The notes under the pieces: model-generated
The model's input: only the letters and a program-made list of their open reading frames with translations
Database searches by the model: none
What the model was told of the DNA's origin: nothing
Source of the DNA: Rhinopithecimicrobium faecis
GTDB lineage: Bacteria > Bacteroidota > Bacteroidia > Sphingobacteriales > Sphingobacteriaceae
DNA length: 64,000 nucleotides
Direction of reading: 5' to 3'
Assembly: GCA_017942165.1 (NCBI GenBank)
Contig: JAGKSB010000009.1
Coordinates: 62,001-126,000, forward strand
Shown: positions 25,961-32,858 of the stretch, piece after piece
How positions within the stretch are numbered: the stretch's first letter is position 1
Layout: every line of letters starts with the position of its first letter
Program-made: the position numbers and the translations under genes

Positions 25961-27226
25961 ATGAAAAGAATAGCACTTATCATCGGAACACTATTGTTAT
26001 TAGCTGTAGGGATACTCGTTTCCATCTTTTGGATCCGCAAGTCCAAAGCTGAGCAGCAACTCGTAAGCAACCAAAGCACGCAAATTATTACTATCGCTGT
26101 AGATGATATGGTCGTGGATAATCTTTCTAGCCTCCTCTCCTGGAACACTTCTTCCAGTGAGGGGGAGCGTAAAGAAAAATGGCTTAAAAAGATTGTTTTT
26201 GATGCTGGAATTTATATTCCTTCGCGGATATTCTTATTTAATCAGACAGCTAAGAAGGATTCTTTTTATGGCATAGTAGCCCTTGAAAGCTACGATGATT
26301 GTTTTACTTTCTTCGCAAACCATTTTCCTGAAGAGATGAACTTTATAGATAAGGAAAAAGGTATTGTTCACGTTGCTGTTTCAAAATATTTCCAGCTGAT
26401 CTTTGATAGAGAGCATGTCGTATACTCATTTTCCATGAAGGAGGACAAGGGTTTTCAGGAGCTGGCCAACTTATTGCGTCATAGAGAGCGTTGGACTACG
26501 GTGGCGACACTGAAAGGCTTTGAAGCGTTAAATGCTAAGAAGCATATTGCCTATGTTCAAAAAGATCAAAAGTTAAAAATAGACGCGACTATTAATAATG
26601 GTGTGGCCCTGATTCAGGGGCAGTGGAGACTCCAAAAGGAGTTGAAAAGTGATTTTCAGGTTCAGGATTTAGCTGCCGACAAGGAAATAATACGCTGCTG
26701 GAACCTATTGGATGCAGCAGAAATCCCCCTATTTGCAAATATTTTAAGAGATTTCTCAGGTCTTCAGCCACCTGAATTTAATCAGCACTATGGCAATTAT
26801 TTTGACCTTCAAGTCAATGACGACTATTTTACGCAGCATGACACGTCTATCGCCTATGTCTACGATGATGACTTTAATGCCACGGAGGAGAAGCAAGTAA
26901 ATGATGTTCAAGTACCTAAAATAATTCAAGCATGGAAGTATGATGCTACCTGGGCGCAGGAGCTTCCCGATAGGCTTTTCTATAAATTCTACACCTATAA
27001 TTTTGGGGGGTACTTATTTCAAAGTACGGCAAGCAATTTGTCGCATACGAACAATTTGATAAAGACAGCTTATCCCCTCTATGCATTCGTAGATTTCGGG
27101 AAAATGCCTGACTCCTGGGATATCCCCCTGCTTCAACGTTTAAAAAAAGCGCAGGTAAAGGCCACGCTTAAGACGAAAGTTCAAACATCAAACACCCTTT
27201 CCTTAGAAGGAAAGATAACTTATTAA
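25961..27226 (+). CDS. hypothetical membrane-anchored protein related to its upstream neighbour
   Basis: 421 residues with one N-terminal membrane helix (residues about 3-24, IALIIGTLLLLAVGILVSIF) and no signal cleavage site, so an inner-membrane anchor with a large periplasmic part. The segment YVYDDDFNATEEKQVNDVQV (about 298-318) parallels YIYDDDYNYEEVTKTKQEYV in the preceding protein, and both then reach a VP dipeptide. No known domain recognised. The gene lies 9 nt after one operon member and 2 nt before the next. Confidence 0.68.
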   Translation: MKRIALIIGTLLLLAVGILVSIFWIRKSKAEQQLVSNQSTQIITIAVDDMVVDNLSSLLSWNTSSSEGERKEKWLKKIVFDAGIYIPSRIFLFNQTAKKDSFYGIVALESYDDCFTFFANHFPEEMNFIDKEKGIVHVAVSKYFQLIFDREHVVYSFSMKEDKGFQELANLLRHRERWTTVATLKGFEALNAKKHIAYVQKDQKLKIDATINNGVALIQGQWRLQKELKSDFQVQDLAADKEIIRCWNLLDAAEIPLFANILRDFSGLQPPEFNQHYGNYFDLQVNDDYFTQHDTSIAYVYDDDFNATEEKQVNDVQVPKIIQAWKYDATWAQELPDRLFYKFYTYNFGGYLFQSTASNLSHTNNLIKTAYPLYAFVDFGKMPDSWDIPLLQRLKKAQVKATLKTKVQTSNTLSLEGKITY

Positions 27227-27228
27227 AT

Positions 27229-28092
27229 ATGCTGACTAGATATTATATGGCAGTTATATGCTGCTTATTTTCCTTAGCAAGTTTTGCGCAAGGCGAACCT
27301 ACAGCCTACACGCAGTATGAGGACTACAACTTATGGAATCTGAATAAAGCTGATACCGCGTATGTCTTTGCTGAGCAGGCCTATATCCGGAGCGCCCCCT
27401 CATTAAAAGGTACTATCTTGGACACCCTATCCGCAGGTCAGCAGGTGCTAATAAGCAGTGAAGGATACAATGGCAACACCATTCGTGGAATTGCTGCCCC
27501 TTGGCATGAAGTCACCTACCTTAAGGGGGCACAGCGCAAGAAGGGTTTTATTTGGCTAGGTCTGTTAGCGCTAAATGGCAGTAGAAATTCTGAAGGTTTA
27601 TTATTTGTTACAGGTTTCAAAAAATTGGTTCCTGAAACATCCCTGAAGTCCGCTTATTATGAAACGGCGTTAAAAGTATTCAATGCTCAGCAGCAGTTGC
27701 TGACATCGGAACTTTATCAAACCGATAGTGGGGGGCAGTTGGGGACAGAATCTAAGCTTCTTGGAGGAATGGGCTTACAAAATATTAAGAATATCCACCG
27801 CTTTGGCTTACTAAGTGGAGCCTGTGGGGTTCCTAGTTTATTTTATTATTTTGCATGGAATGGTACCACATTAATACGTTTTCCAGATAAGATGTCTGTC
27901 TCTGATGCAGGAGTATTCTACCATGAAGAGACCCTATTATTTCCGTCCGAACACCGGGGGGATCCTACCCTTATTTACAAAAGAACGGTTACAGGAGAAA
28001 ATACAGATGACAGTTTAGACGAACCTATTTACAAAGAAACTAAGGGTCAGCGCACTTACCATTGGGATGGACGCACGCTTTTAGAGCGCTAG
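27229..28092 (+). CDS. secreted bacterial SH3-domain protein
   Basis: 287 residues with a signal peptide (to about residue 20, CCLFSLASFAQ). Residues about 43-105 form an SH3b-like domain: AYIRSAPSLKGTILDTLSAG, then QQVLISSEGY and WHEVTYLKG...KGFIWLGLL. Such domains bind peptidoglycan or peptide ligands in the envelope. The C-terminal 150 residues are unassigned. It is the last gene of the envelope operon, and its final 53 nt overlap the convergent FAD monooxygenase gene. Confidence 0.78.
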   Translation: MLTRYYMAVICCLFSLASFAQGEPTAYTQYEDYNLWNLNKADTAYVFAEQAYIRSAPSLKGTILDTLSAGQQVLISSEGYNGNTIRGIAAPWHEVTYLKGAQRKKGFIWLGLLALNGSRNSEGLLFVTGFKKLVPETSLKSAYYETALKVFNAQQQLLTSELYQTDSGGQLGTESKLLGGMGLQNIKNIHRFGLLSGACGVPSLFYYFAWNGTTLIRFPDKMSVSDAGVFYHEETLLFPSEHRGDPTLIYKRTVTGENTDDSLDEPIYKETKGQRTYHWDGRTLLER

Positions 28093-29500
28093 CTCTACGA
28101 GGTTGATCGCCTCCAAGAAACACATCGGCCGAATGTAAGACGCGTGCAGCTTCGGCCGATTCCTTCACCTTGACATCAGTACGTAGAATCATCTCCTGCT
28201 CCACCACATCCAACAGCTCCCCTCTTAAATCCGCTCCCTGCCAGGGTGTATACTGATATTTCGTATAGATCGCTTGGGCTAAAGCCAGGGCATCCAAAAG
28301 AGCTTGATTTGCTCCCTGCCCTTTAAAAGGACTCATGGGATGTGCCGCATCCCCAATTAAAGTCACAGGTTGAGCTTTCTCAGAAAGTGCACCCTGCAGG
28401 GCCTCACGATCATAAACAGGGTATCCAGAAATAAACTTTTCCTCCGTTGCCTGTAAAATTTCAGGTATAGGATAATGCCAATTTATCCGACTTAAGGCTT
28501 CCGCTTTTAACGCTTTAGGGCCCTGACTACTTAGGCTTTTTGCGGCTTCCTCCAGCATTGGAAAGCTCAGCTGCCACATAATAGTTTCCGCATCATAGGG
28601 CATCACATAAATACGTTCTACCCCATTCGCTGTCTGAAATACGGTGGTACCATCCAATAGTGGTGTCTCCGGAAGCTTTGCTAAGGGGCAAATCCCGAGA
28701 ATAACAATACAGCCAAGATAGCGCAATTCATGGGTCTGATCCCCTAGAAGTAGTGTTCTTACCGCCGATCGTATACCATCGGCTCCCACGAGCAAGTCTG
28801 CTTCAAACTGACGCTCTTCTCCCGCAACGAGACAGGTTAATTTCAACCCTTTAGCTCCTTCCTGCTGATAGCTCACAAGCTGATGACCCCAATAAATTGC
28901 GGGATGATCACCTAACTGCGCCAATAGCTGCTTCCTTAAAGACTGCCTAGCAATATGAATATTGGAACGTTTGGGGTCTACGGAAAGTTGGCCTTCAACC
29001 CATTTTCTAGCCCCCCATTCACCAATAACCTCACCTGCCGGAGTATGCACAAGATGTCGTGTCGAGATTACGCCCTGATTAAGTTTTACTATACCGAAAG
29101 ACTTTATGGCTCTACCTGCCTGCTGTAGCGTCAGACCATAGCCCTGTGCGCGCTCAGCAGCGTCTTTATCACGTTCAAAAATAGCAAAAGGGATACCTCG
29201 GTGTAAGCAGGCTACAGCAAGGGCTACGCCGGCCATCCCCATACCGACAATGGCAATTCTTGGAAAATGGTTTTCCTGCCCCTCAGGTGGTTTTTGATGG
29301 GGTATAATACCTGCACCATGACATTTCTCACAAGTCTGTACAGAAGCCTTAGGGCGCTCTGGAGCACCCCCTTTAGCGGGTTCATTTTCATATTTCAAGC
29401 ATGCTTCTTTAAACTGCTGACGTTGCCTTTTGCTAAGCTTACGGCTAACTTTCCCACGGCCTAAACAATGCTTACATACAGACCAGGATGACTCTTTCAT
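28040..29500 (-). CDS. FAD-dependent monooxygenase with N-terminal DnaJ-type zinc finger
   Basis: 486 residues. Residues 9-16 (CKHCLGRG) and 57-64 (CEKCHGAG) are two CxxCxGxG half-sites like DnaJ's zinc-binding repeats. The rest is a class A flavoprotein monooxygenase: dinucleotide fold RIAIVGMGMAGVALAVACLH (about 81-100), FERD acidic end of strand 2, GADGIRSAVR (the DG motif), and GDAAHPMSPFKGQGANQALL (the GD motif contacting FAD ribityl). Reaction: NAD(P)H-dependent hydroxylation or epoxidation of a small aromatic or polyketide-like substrate, by family. The finger-monooxygenase fusion is unusual. The 3' end overlaps the SH3 gene by 53 nt. Confidence 0.88.
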   Translation of the reverse strand: MKESSWSVCKHCLGRGKVSRKLSKRQRQQFKEACLKYENEPAKGGAPERPKASVQTCEKCHGAGIIPHQKPPEGQENHFPRIAIVGMGMAGVALAVACLHRGIPFAIFERDKDAAERAQGYGLTLQQAGRAIKSFGIVKLNQGVISTRHLVHTPAGEVIGEWGARKWVEGQLSVDPKRSNIHIARQSLRKQLLAQLGDHPAIYWGHQLVSYQQEGAKGLKLTCLVAGEERQFEADLLVGADGIRSAVRTLLLGDQTHELRYLGCIVILGICPLAKLPETPLLDGTTVFQTANGVERIYVMPYDAETIMWQLSFPMLEEAAKSLSSQGPKALKAEALSRINWHYPIPEILQATEEKFISGYPVYDREALQGALSEKAQPVTLIGDAAHPMSPFKGQGANQALLDALALAQAIYTKYQYTPWQGADLRGELLDVVEQEMILRTDVKVKESAEAARVLHSADVFLGGDQPRRASALKACVHPNGKCADP

Positions 29501-29665
29501 GCTAAAACTATTTACTTACCCTCTTTTAGAAATACAAATATATCAAATATAAGTATGGCTATTCATAGCAATTCGCACGATCAGTTATCAGAAAAAAATT
29601 ACCAACAAATATTCATTTCAGCTGTTACTACAAACTAAAGAGTATAATATTTTAAAGAGTAGGAT

Positions 29666-29983
29666 ATGAAAGAAGAATTCAACGAACTCCAAGTCGTAAA
29701 AAACGACGAAACGCAGCAATTTGAGCTTACTGTAGATGGCTATATCGCTTTTATTGAATTTCGTGAGAAGCCCTCACATATTAGTTTAATCCATACCGAG
29801 AGTCCCCCGGAGCTTGCAGGTCGCGGAGTAGCAACCGCATTAATTGAAAAGACCTTAGCATACCTCGAGGCCAACAACTACAAACTACTCCCATTGTGCC
29901 CCTTAGTCTTTGCTTATATAAAAAAGAATCCTACATGGATTAGAATTGTGGAACCTAGTTTTCAACAAAGATTCTCTTCCTAA
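29666..29983 (+). CDS. small GNAT-type N-acetyltransferase-like protein (Acetyltransf_CG)
   Basis: 105 residues covering a compact GNAT fold. The acetyl-CoA pyrophosphate loop is seen as HTESPPELAGRGVATALIEK, followed by YKLLPLCPLVFAYIKKNPTW, matching the short COG2388-type family (Acetyltransf_CG, YjdJ-like). Substrate unknown; members are thought to act on small molecules or proteins. It stands alone between the monooxygenase (divergent) and the LLM gene (convergent). ATG at 29666 is preceded by AGAGTAGGAT, a weak ribosome site. Confidence 0.85.
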   Translation: MKEEFNELQVVKNDETQQFELTVDGYIAFIEFREKPSHISLIHTESPPELAGRGVATALIEKTLAYLEANNYKLLPLCPLVFAYIKKNPTWIRIVEPSFQQRFSS

Positions 29984-30054
29984 ACGGATAGAATGACTAT
30001 TCAATAACAACTTCTCAGTGATCTATCCACAGCTAAAGAAGGAGCTTGGCAAAA

Positions 30055-30085
30055 GCACGGGTGAACTAAGCGCTACTACCCGTGC
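30055..30085. terminator. hairpin between convergent GNAT and LLM genes
   Basis: GCACGGGT (30055-30062) pairs with ACCCGTGC (30078-30085) across a 15-nt loop. There is no T-run, so intrinsic termination is uncertain, but the place between two converging stop codons fits a bidirectional terminator. Confidence 0.4.
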
Positions 30086-30111
30086 GCCTGCGACATCATC
30101 AAAAGGTCCAT

Positions 30112-31131
30112 TTAACGCCAGCCCAGTTCTGGCGCTATATATTTAATAATTGAATTCATAACATGAATATTATGGTCTACACCTAGGGTATTTGGAATTG
30201 TTAACAATAGGGTGTCCGCCTCTCGAATCGCTTCATCGGCAGCTAATTCTTTTATAAGCTGTGCTGGTTCTGCAGCATAGCTACGCCCAAATATAGTCCT
30301 CACATCTTCAATATGTCCTATTTGATCCGCTCTAGCAGCTTCTTGACCAAATAAATAGCGATCATCATCATTCACTAGGGCAAATATAGAGCGGCTTACT
30401 GACACACGTGGTTCATATGCATGGCCAGCCGCTTTCCAAGCTTCCCGATATAAGCGTATCTGCTCAGCCTGCTGAATATGAAAAGGCTTTCCATTTTCAT
30501 CAAATTTCAACGTAGAGCTTTGCAGGTGCATACCATTTTCCGCAGCCCATATAGCCGTACTATTCGAAGCTGCACCCCACCAAATACGTCTTTGTAATCC
30601 CTCAGAGTATGGCTCTAAACGTAGTAGCCCTGGAGGATTTGGAAACATAGGATTGGGGCTCGGTTGCGCAAAACCGCGGCCGTGCAGCTTATCCAAAAAT
30701 TCTAAGCCTTTTTTTCTACCCATATCAGCATCCGTATCACCTTCTTCCGGAGAATACCCAAAATGTCTCCACCCATCAATAACCTGCTCAGGAGAACCTC
30801 TACTAATACCTAATTGTAAGCGCCCTCCTGCAATTAAATCCGCAGCACTCGCATCCTCCACCATATATAGTGGATTTTCATAGCGCATATCTATGACCCC
30901 TGTACCGATTTCTATCGTTGAGGTCTTTGCACCAATTGCCGCAAGTAATGGGAATGGCGAAGAAAGCTGATTAGCGAAGTGGTGTACGCGAAAGTAAGCG
31001 CCATCAATTCCTATCTCTTCAGCAGCAATAGCTAGCTCTATGGATTGCAATAAGGTGTCTGAGGCTGTTTTGGTGTCATATGCGGGGTGATTCGCCCAGT
31101 GTCCAAAAGATAAAAACCCGATTTTCTTCAT
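30112..31131 (-). CDS. LLM-class flavin-dependent oxidoreductase
   Basis: 339 residues of a bacterial luciferase-like TIM barrel: IGFLSFGHWANHPAYDTKTA, SIELAIAAEEIGIDGAYFRV followed by HHF, IGAKTSTIEIGTGVIDMRYE, DLIAGGRLQLGISRGSPEQV, and VSVSRSIFAL. These are the usual strands of the FMN/F420-dependent luciferase family (the HHF and GxGRG-like phosphate-binding positions). It likely uses FMNH2 to oxidise a small substrate, unknown here. It is single, with a tetranucleotide repeat 110-177 nt upstream of its start. Confidence 0.88.
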   Translation of the reverse strand: MKKIGFLSFGHWANHPAYDTKTASDTLLQSIELAIAAEEIGIDGAYFRVHHFANQLSSPFPLLAAIGAKTSTIEIGTGVIDMRYENPLYMVEDASAADLIAGGRLQLGISRGSPEQVIDGWRHFGYSPEEGDTDADMGRKKGLEFLDKLHGRGFAQPSPNPMFPNPPGLLRLEPYSEGLQRRIWWGAASNSTAIWAAENGMHLQSSTLKFDENGKPFHIQQAEQIRLYREAWKAAGHAYEPRVSVSRSIFALVNDDDRYLFGQEAARADQIGHIEDVRTIFGRSYAAEPAQLIKELAADEAIREADTLLLTIPNTLGVDHNIHVMNSIIKYIAPELGWR

Positions 31132-31240
31132 ATGTTCTTTTTACAGATGTAACTACATCCTTATAATTGATTCATTGTCTATTGGCAAGTAAACAATTTA
31201 AATAATGGATTTGTTTGGTTAAACTGAAGGTTACGCGACA

Positions 31241-31308
31241 AGGTAGGTAGGTAGGTAGGTAGGTAGGTAGGTAGGTAGATAGATGGTTAGATAGATAGAT
31301 AGATAGAT
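31241..31308. repeat. tetranucleotide microsatellite (AGGT)9(AGAT)2 GGTT (AGAT)5
   Basis: Nine perfect AGGT units, two AGAT units, one GGTT and five AGAT units in a row. It lies in the upstream region of the LLM oxidoreductase gene, where slipped-strand length changes could alter transcription. Long tetranucleotide tracts are a known basis of phase variation in other bacteria. Confidence 0.95.
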
Positions 31309-31385
31309 TGTTAGTTATGATGCTAAATTATTTAAGCACTAAATTTGCATCCATTGAAATATATTCAAAAAACATTTTAGGCAGC

Positions 31386-31421
31386 AAAAAAATGAGCCGA
31401 TTAACAGGATTAATCAGCTCA
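31386..31421 (-). terminator. Rho-independent terminator of the small secreted protein gene
   Basis: TGAGCCGATTAA (31393-31404) pairs with TTAATCAGCTCA (31410-31421) with one mismatch and a 5-nt loop. On the minus strand it is followed by seven T (A-run 31386-31392). It begins 12 nt after the stop codon of the gene at 31433. Confidence 0.82.
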
Positions 31422-31432
31422 CTTGCCTGCTA

Positions 31433-31795
31433 CTAGTTTACCTTTTTTAATAAATATAAAATTACAAAGGTACCATTTGTCGATGATCCAACCCCTGGCA
31501 GACCTACGGTATTCACCAGCTCATAGCCTAACTCAGAAAGGTTGTTAATAATTGCTGCATGCGATTTTTTGTTGTATAAAATTTCAGAAAGCTTTTTACC
31601 TTCTTCAATCTGCTTTGCAGAATCTCCAAAATCAACTTTTACAATCAACTTGCTAGTTAATAATTTATCCTCCACCCGTACATAGATATAGGAGTCTTTC
31701 GCGTTCGTCACTTGGACGTCATTTGAAACTTTCTCTTGCGCTGAAGCACTTATAGAAAACACCGCTAATAAAATGATTAATAGATACTTATTCAT
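31433..31795 (-). CDS. small secreted hypothetical protein
   Basis: 120 residues with a clear signal peptide (YLLIILLAVFSISASAQ, cleavage near residue 19). The mature 100 residues read KDSYIYVRVEDKLLTSKLIV, then KKLSEILYNKKSHAAIINNL and a C-terminal FVILYLLKKV, an alpha/beta pattern with no family I recognise. It is monocistronic with its own terminator. Probably periplasmic. Confidence 0.78.
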   Translation of the reverse strand: MNKYLLIILLAVFSISASAQEKVSNDVQVTNAKDSYIYVRVEDKLLTSKLIVKVDFGDSAKQIEEGKKLSEILYNKKSHAAIINNLSELGYELVNTVGLPGVGSSTNGTFVILYLLKKVN

Positions 31796-31910
31796 AATGT
31801 TATAAAATTTATTTTACTACAATCATAGTAAATATTCCACCGATTAAAAAACAAGGATCTAAGCGAGGGCATATGTAAGCTACTTACGGGTGTACTTAAA
31901 ACTAGAAATA

Positions 31911-31935
31911 TATCGATTAAACAACTTAATCGATA
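31911..31935. promoter_or_regulatory. perfect 10-bp inverted repeat with 5-nt spacer
   Basis: TATCGATTAA-ACAAC-TTAATCGATA. It has the geometry of a dimeric regulator site and lies 116 nt upstream of the gene at 31795 and 272 nt upstream of the HMA-AraC gene. A weak hairpin role is less likely as no T-run follows. Confidence 0.45.
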
Positions 31936-32103
31936 ATTAAATCAATTAAATGTCGGGAATAAAAAAATTAATAACATTTATTAATTGTAACAATACGAAC
32001 AAACCTAATAGCAAATATTTATTAAAATAAAGTAAATTTTATTTCCAATTAACCCAGCAATAAGGATGCCTTAAAATTAAAAAAATCTAAAATTGAAATT
32101 CGC

Positions 32104-32111
32104 TACTTTTG
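32104..32111 (+). promoter_or_regulatory. Bacteroidota -7 box (TACTTTTG) of the copper regulator gene
   Basis: Exact TAnnTTTG match. The downstream TTTGTGGTAT (32108-32117) recurs at 32831-32840 before copA, suggesting shared promoter architecture or a shared regulator. Confidence 0.45.
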
Positions 32112-32206
32112 TGGTATGCTTGTTCCACAAGCTTATATGGTAAAAGCAGCAGCATGGATTTCATAAAATGACAGCTGATTTTATGAACGCTTAAAGACTT
32201 TCAAGT

Positions 32207-32770
32207 ATGACAACAATTTTCGTTAAAAATATGGTTTGCAACAGGTGTATTCTAGTGGTTAAAGACACGTTAGACACTATTGGAATAGCTAGTAAGGAAG
32301 TAAAACTTGGTGAGATTATACTTGAACACTCACCATCAGCGCCGCAATACAAGGAATTGAACACAGCTTTAACAGAGGTAGGTTTTGAGATTCTTGACAC
32401 CAAGAAAAGCCAACTTATCGAACGCATAAAAAACACCATTATTTCAATCGTCCATCATCAAGATAATAAGTTGAAAACAAATCTATCGGACGCATTAAGC
32501 AGGACGCTAAATATGGACTACAACTACCTATCGAGTCTATTTTCCGAAATTGAAGGCCTTACAATAGAAAAGTATTTTATAGCGCAAAAAATTGAAAAAG
32601 TAAAGGAACTACTTGTGTATGACGAATGTTCTCTAAGTGAAATAGCTGAAAGACTCAACTATTCGAGTGTTGCCTACTTAAGCAATCAGTTTAAAAAAGT
32701 TACCGGACTCTCACCAACGAATTTCAAAAATACGCGTGCAGCAAAGAGAAAACCCTTAGATCAGGTGTAA
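32207..32770 (+). CDS. AraC-family regulator with N-terminal HMA-like metal-binding domain
   Basis: 187 residues. The first 65 residues resemble a heavy-metal-associated ferredoxin-like fold with a CxxC pair (VKNMVCNRC, Cys11/Cys14). The C-terminal about 100 residues form an AraC DNA-binding domain with both helix-turn-helix units: DYNYLSSLFSEIEGLTIEKY, then EKVKELLVYDECSLSEIAER and NYSSVAYLSNQFKKVTGLSP. The fusion suggests direct sensing of copper or a related soft metal. The next genes encode a Cu(I) ATPase and a chaperone, so it most likely regulates them. 88 nt separate it from copA, where a similar promoter motif recurs. Confidence 0.9.
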   Translation: MTTIFVKNMVCNRCILVVKDTLDTIGIASKEVKLGEIILEHSPSAPQYKELNTALTEVGFEILDTKKSQLIERIKNTIISIVHHQDNKLKTNLSDALSRTLNMDYNYLSSLFSEIEGLTIEKYFIAQKIEKVKELLVYDECSLSEIAERLNYSSVAYLSNQFKKVTGLSPTNFKNTRAAKRKPLDQV

Positions 32771-32830
32771 GTAAATCTTACAACTTCTTTCTGAAATAAC
32801 ATAACGGCATTGCTACGAATAATTGCAAGC

Positions 32831-32840
32831 TTTGTGGTAT
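32831..32840 (+). promoter_or_regulatory. shared promoter motif before copA
   Basis: TTTGTGGTAT recurs from 32108-32117 upstream of the regulator. Here the preceding bases read AAGCTTTG, one mismatch from TAnnTTTG, so it may be a -7 region with an added conserved GTGGTAT. Confidence 0.4.
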
Positions 32841-32858
32841 AACTTCAACGATTAATTT

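Larger units (their letters stand above)
31132..31432. other. intergenic region upstream of LLM gene
   Basis: Contains the tetranucleotide repeat at 31241-31308 and the terminator at 31386-31421 listed separately. The rest is AT-rich with no open frame of note; the LLM promoter must lie here. Confidence 0.6.
31796..32206. other. AT-rich divergent intergenic region
   Basis: 411 nt between two divergent genes. It contains a perfect 25-nt dyad (31911-31935) and a -7 box (32104-32111), listed separately. No coding frame is convincing. Confidence 0.6.
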
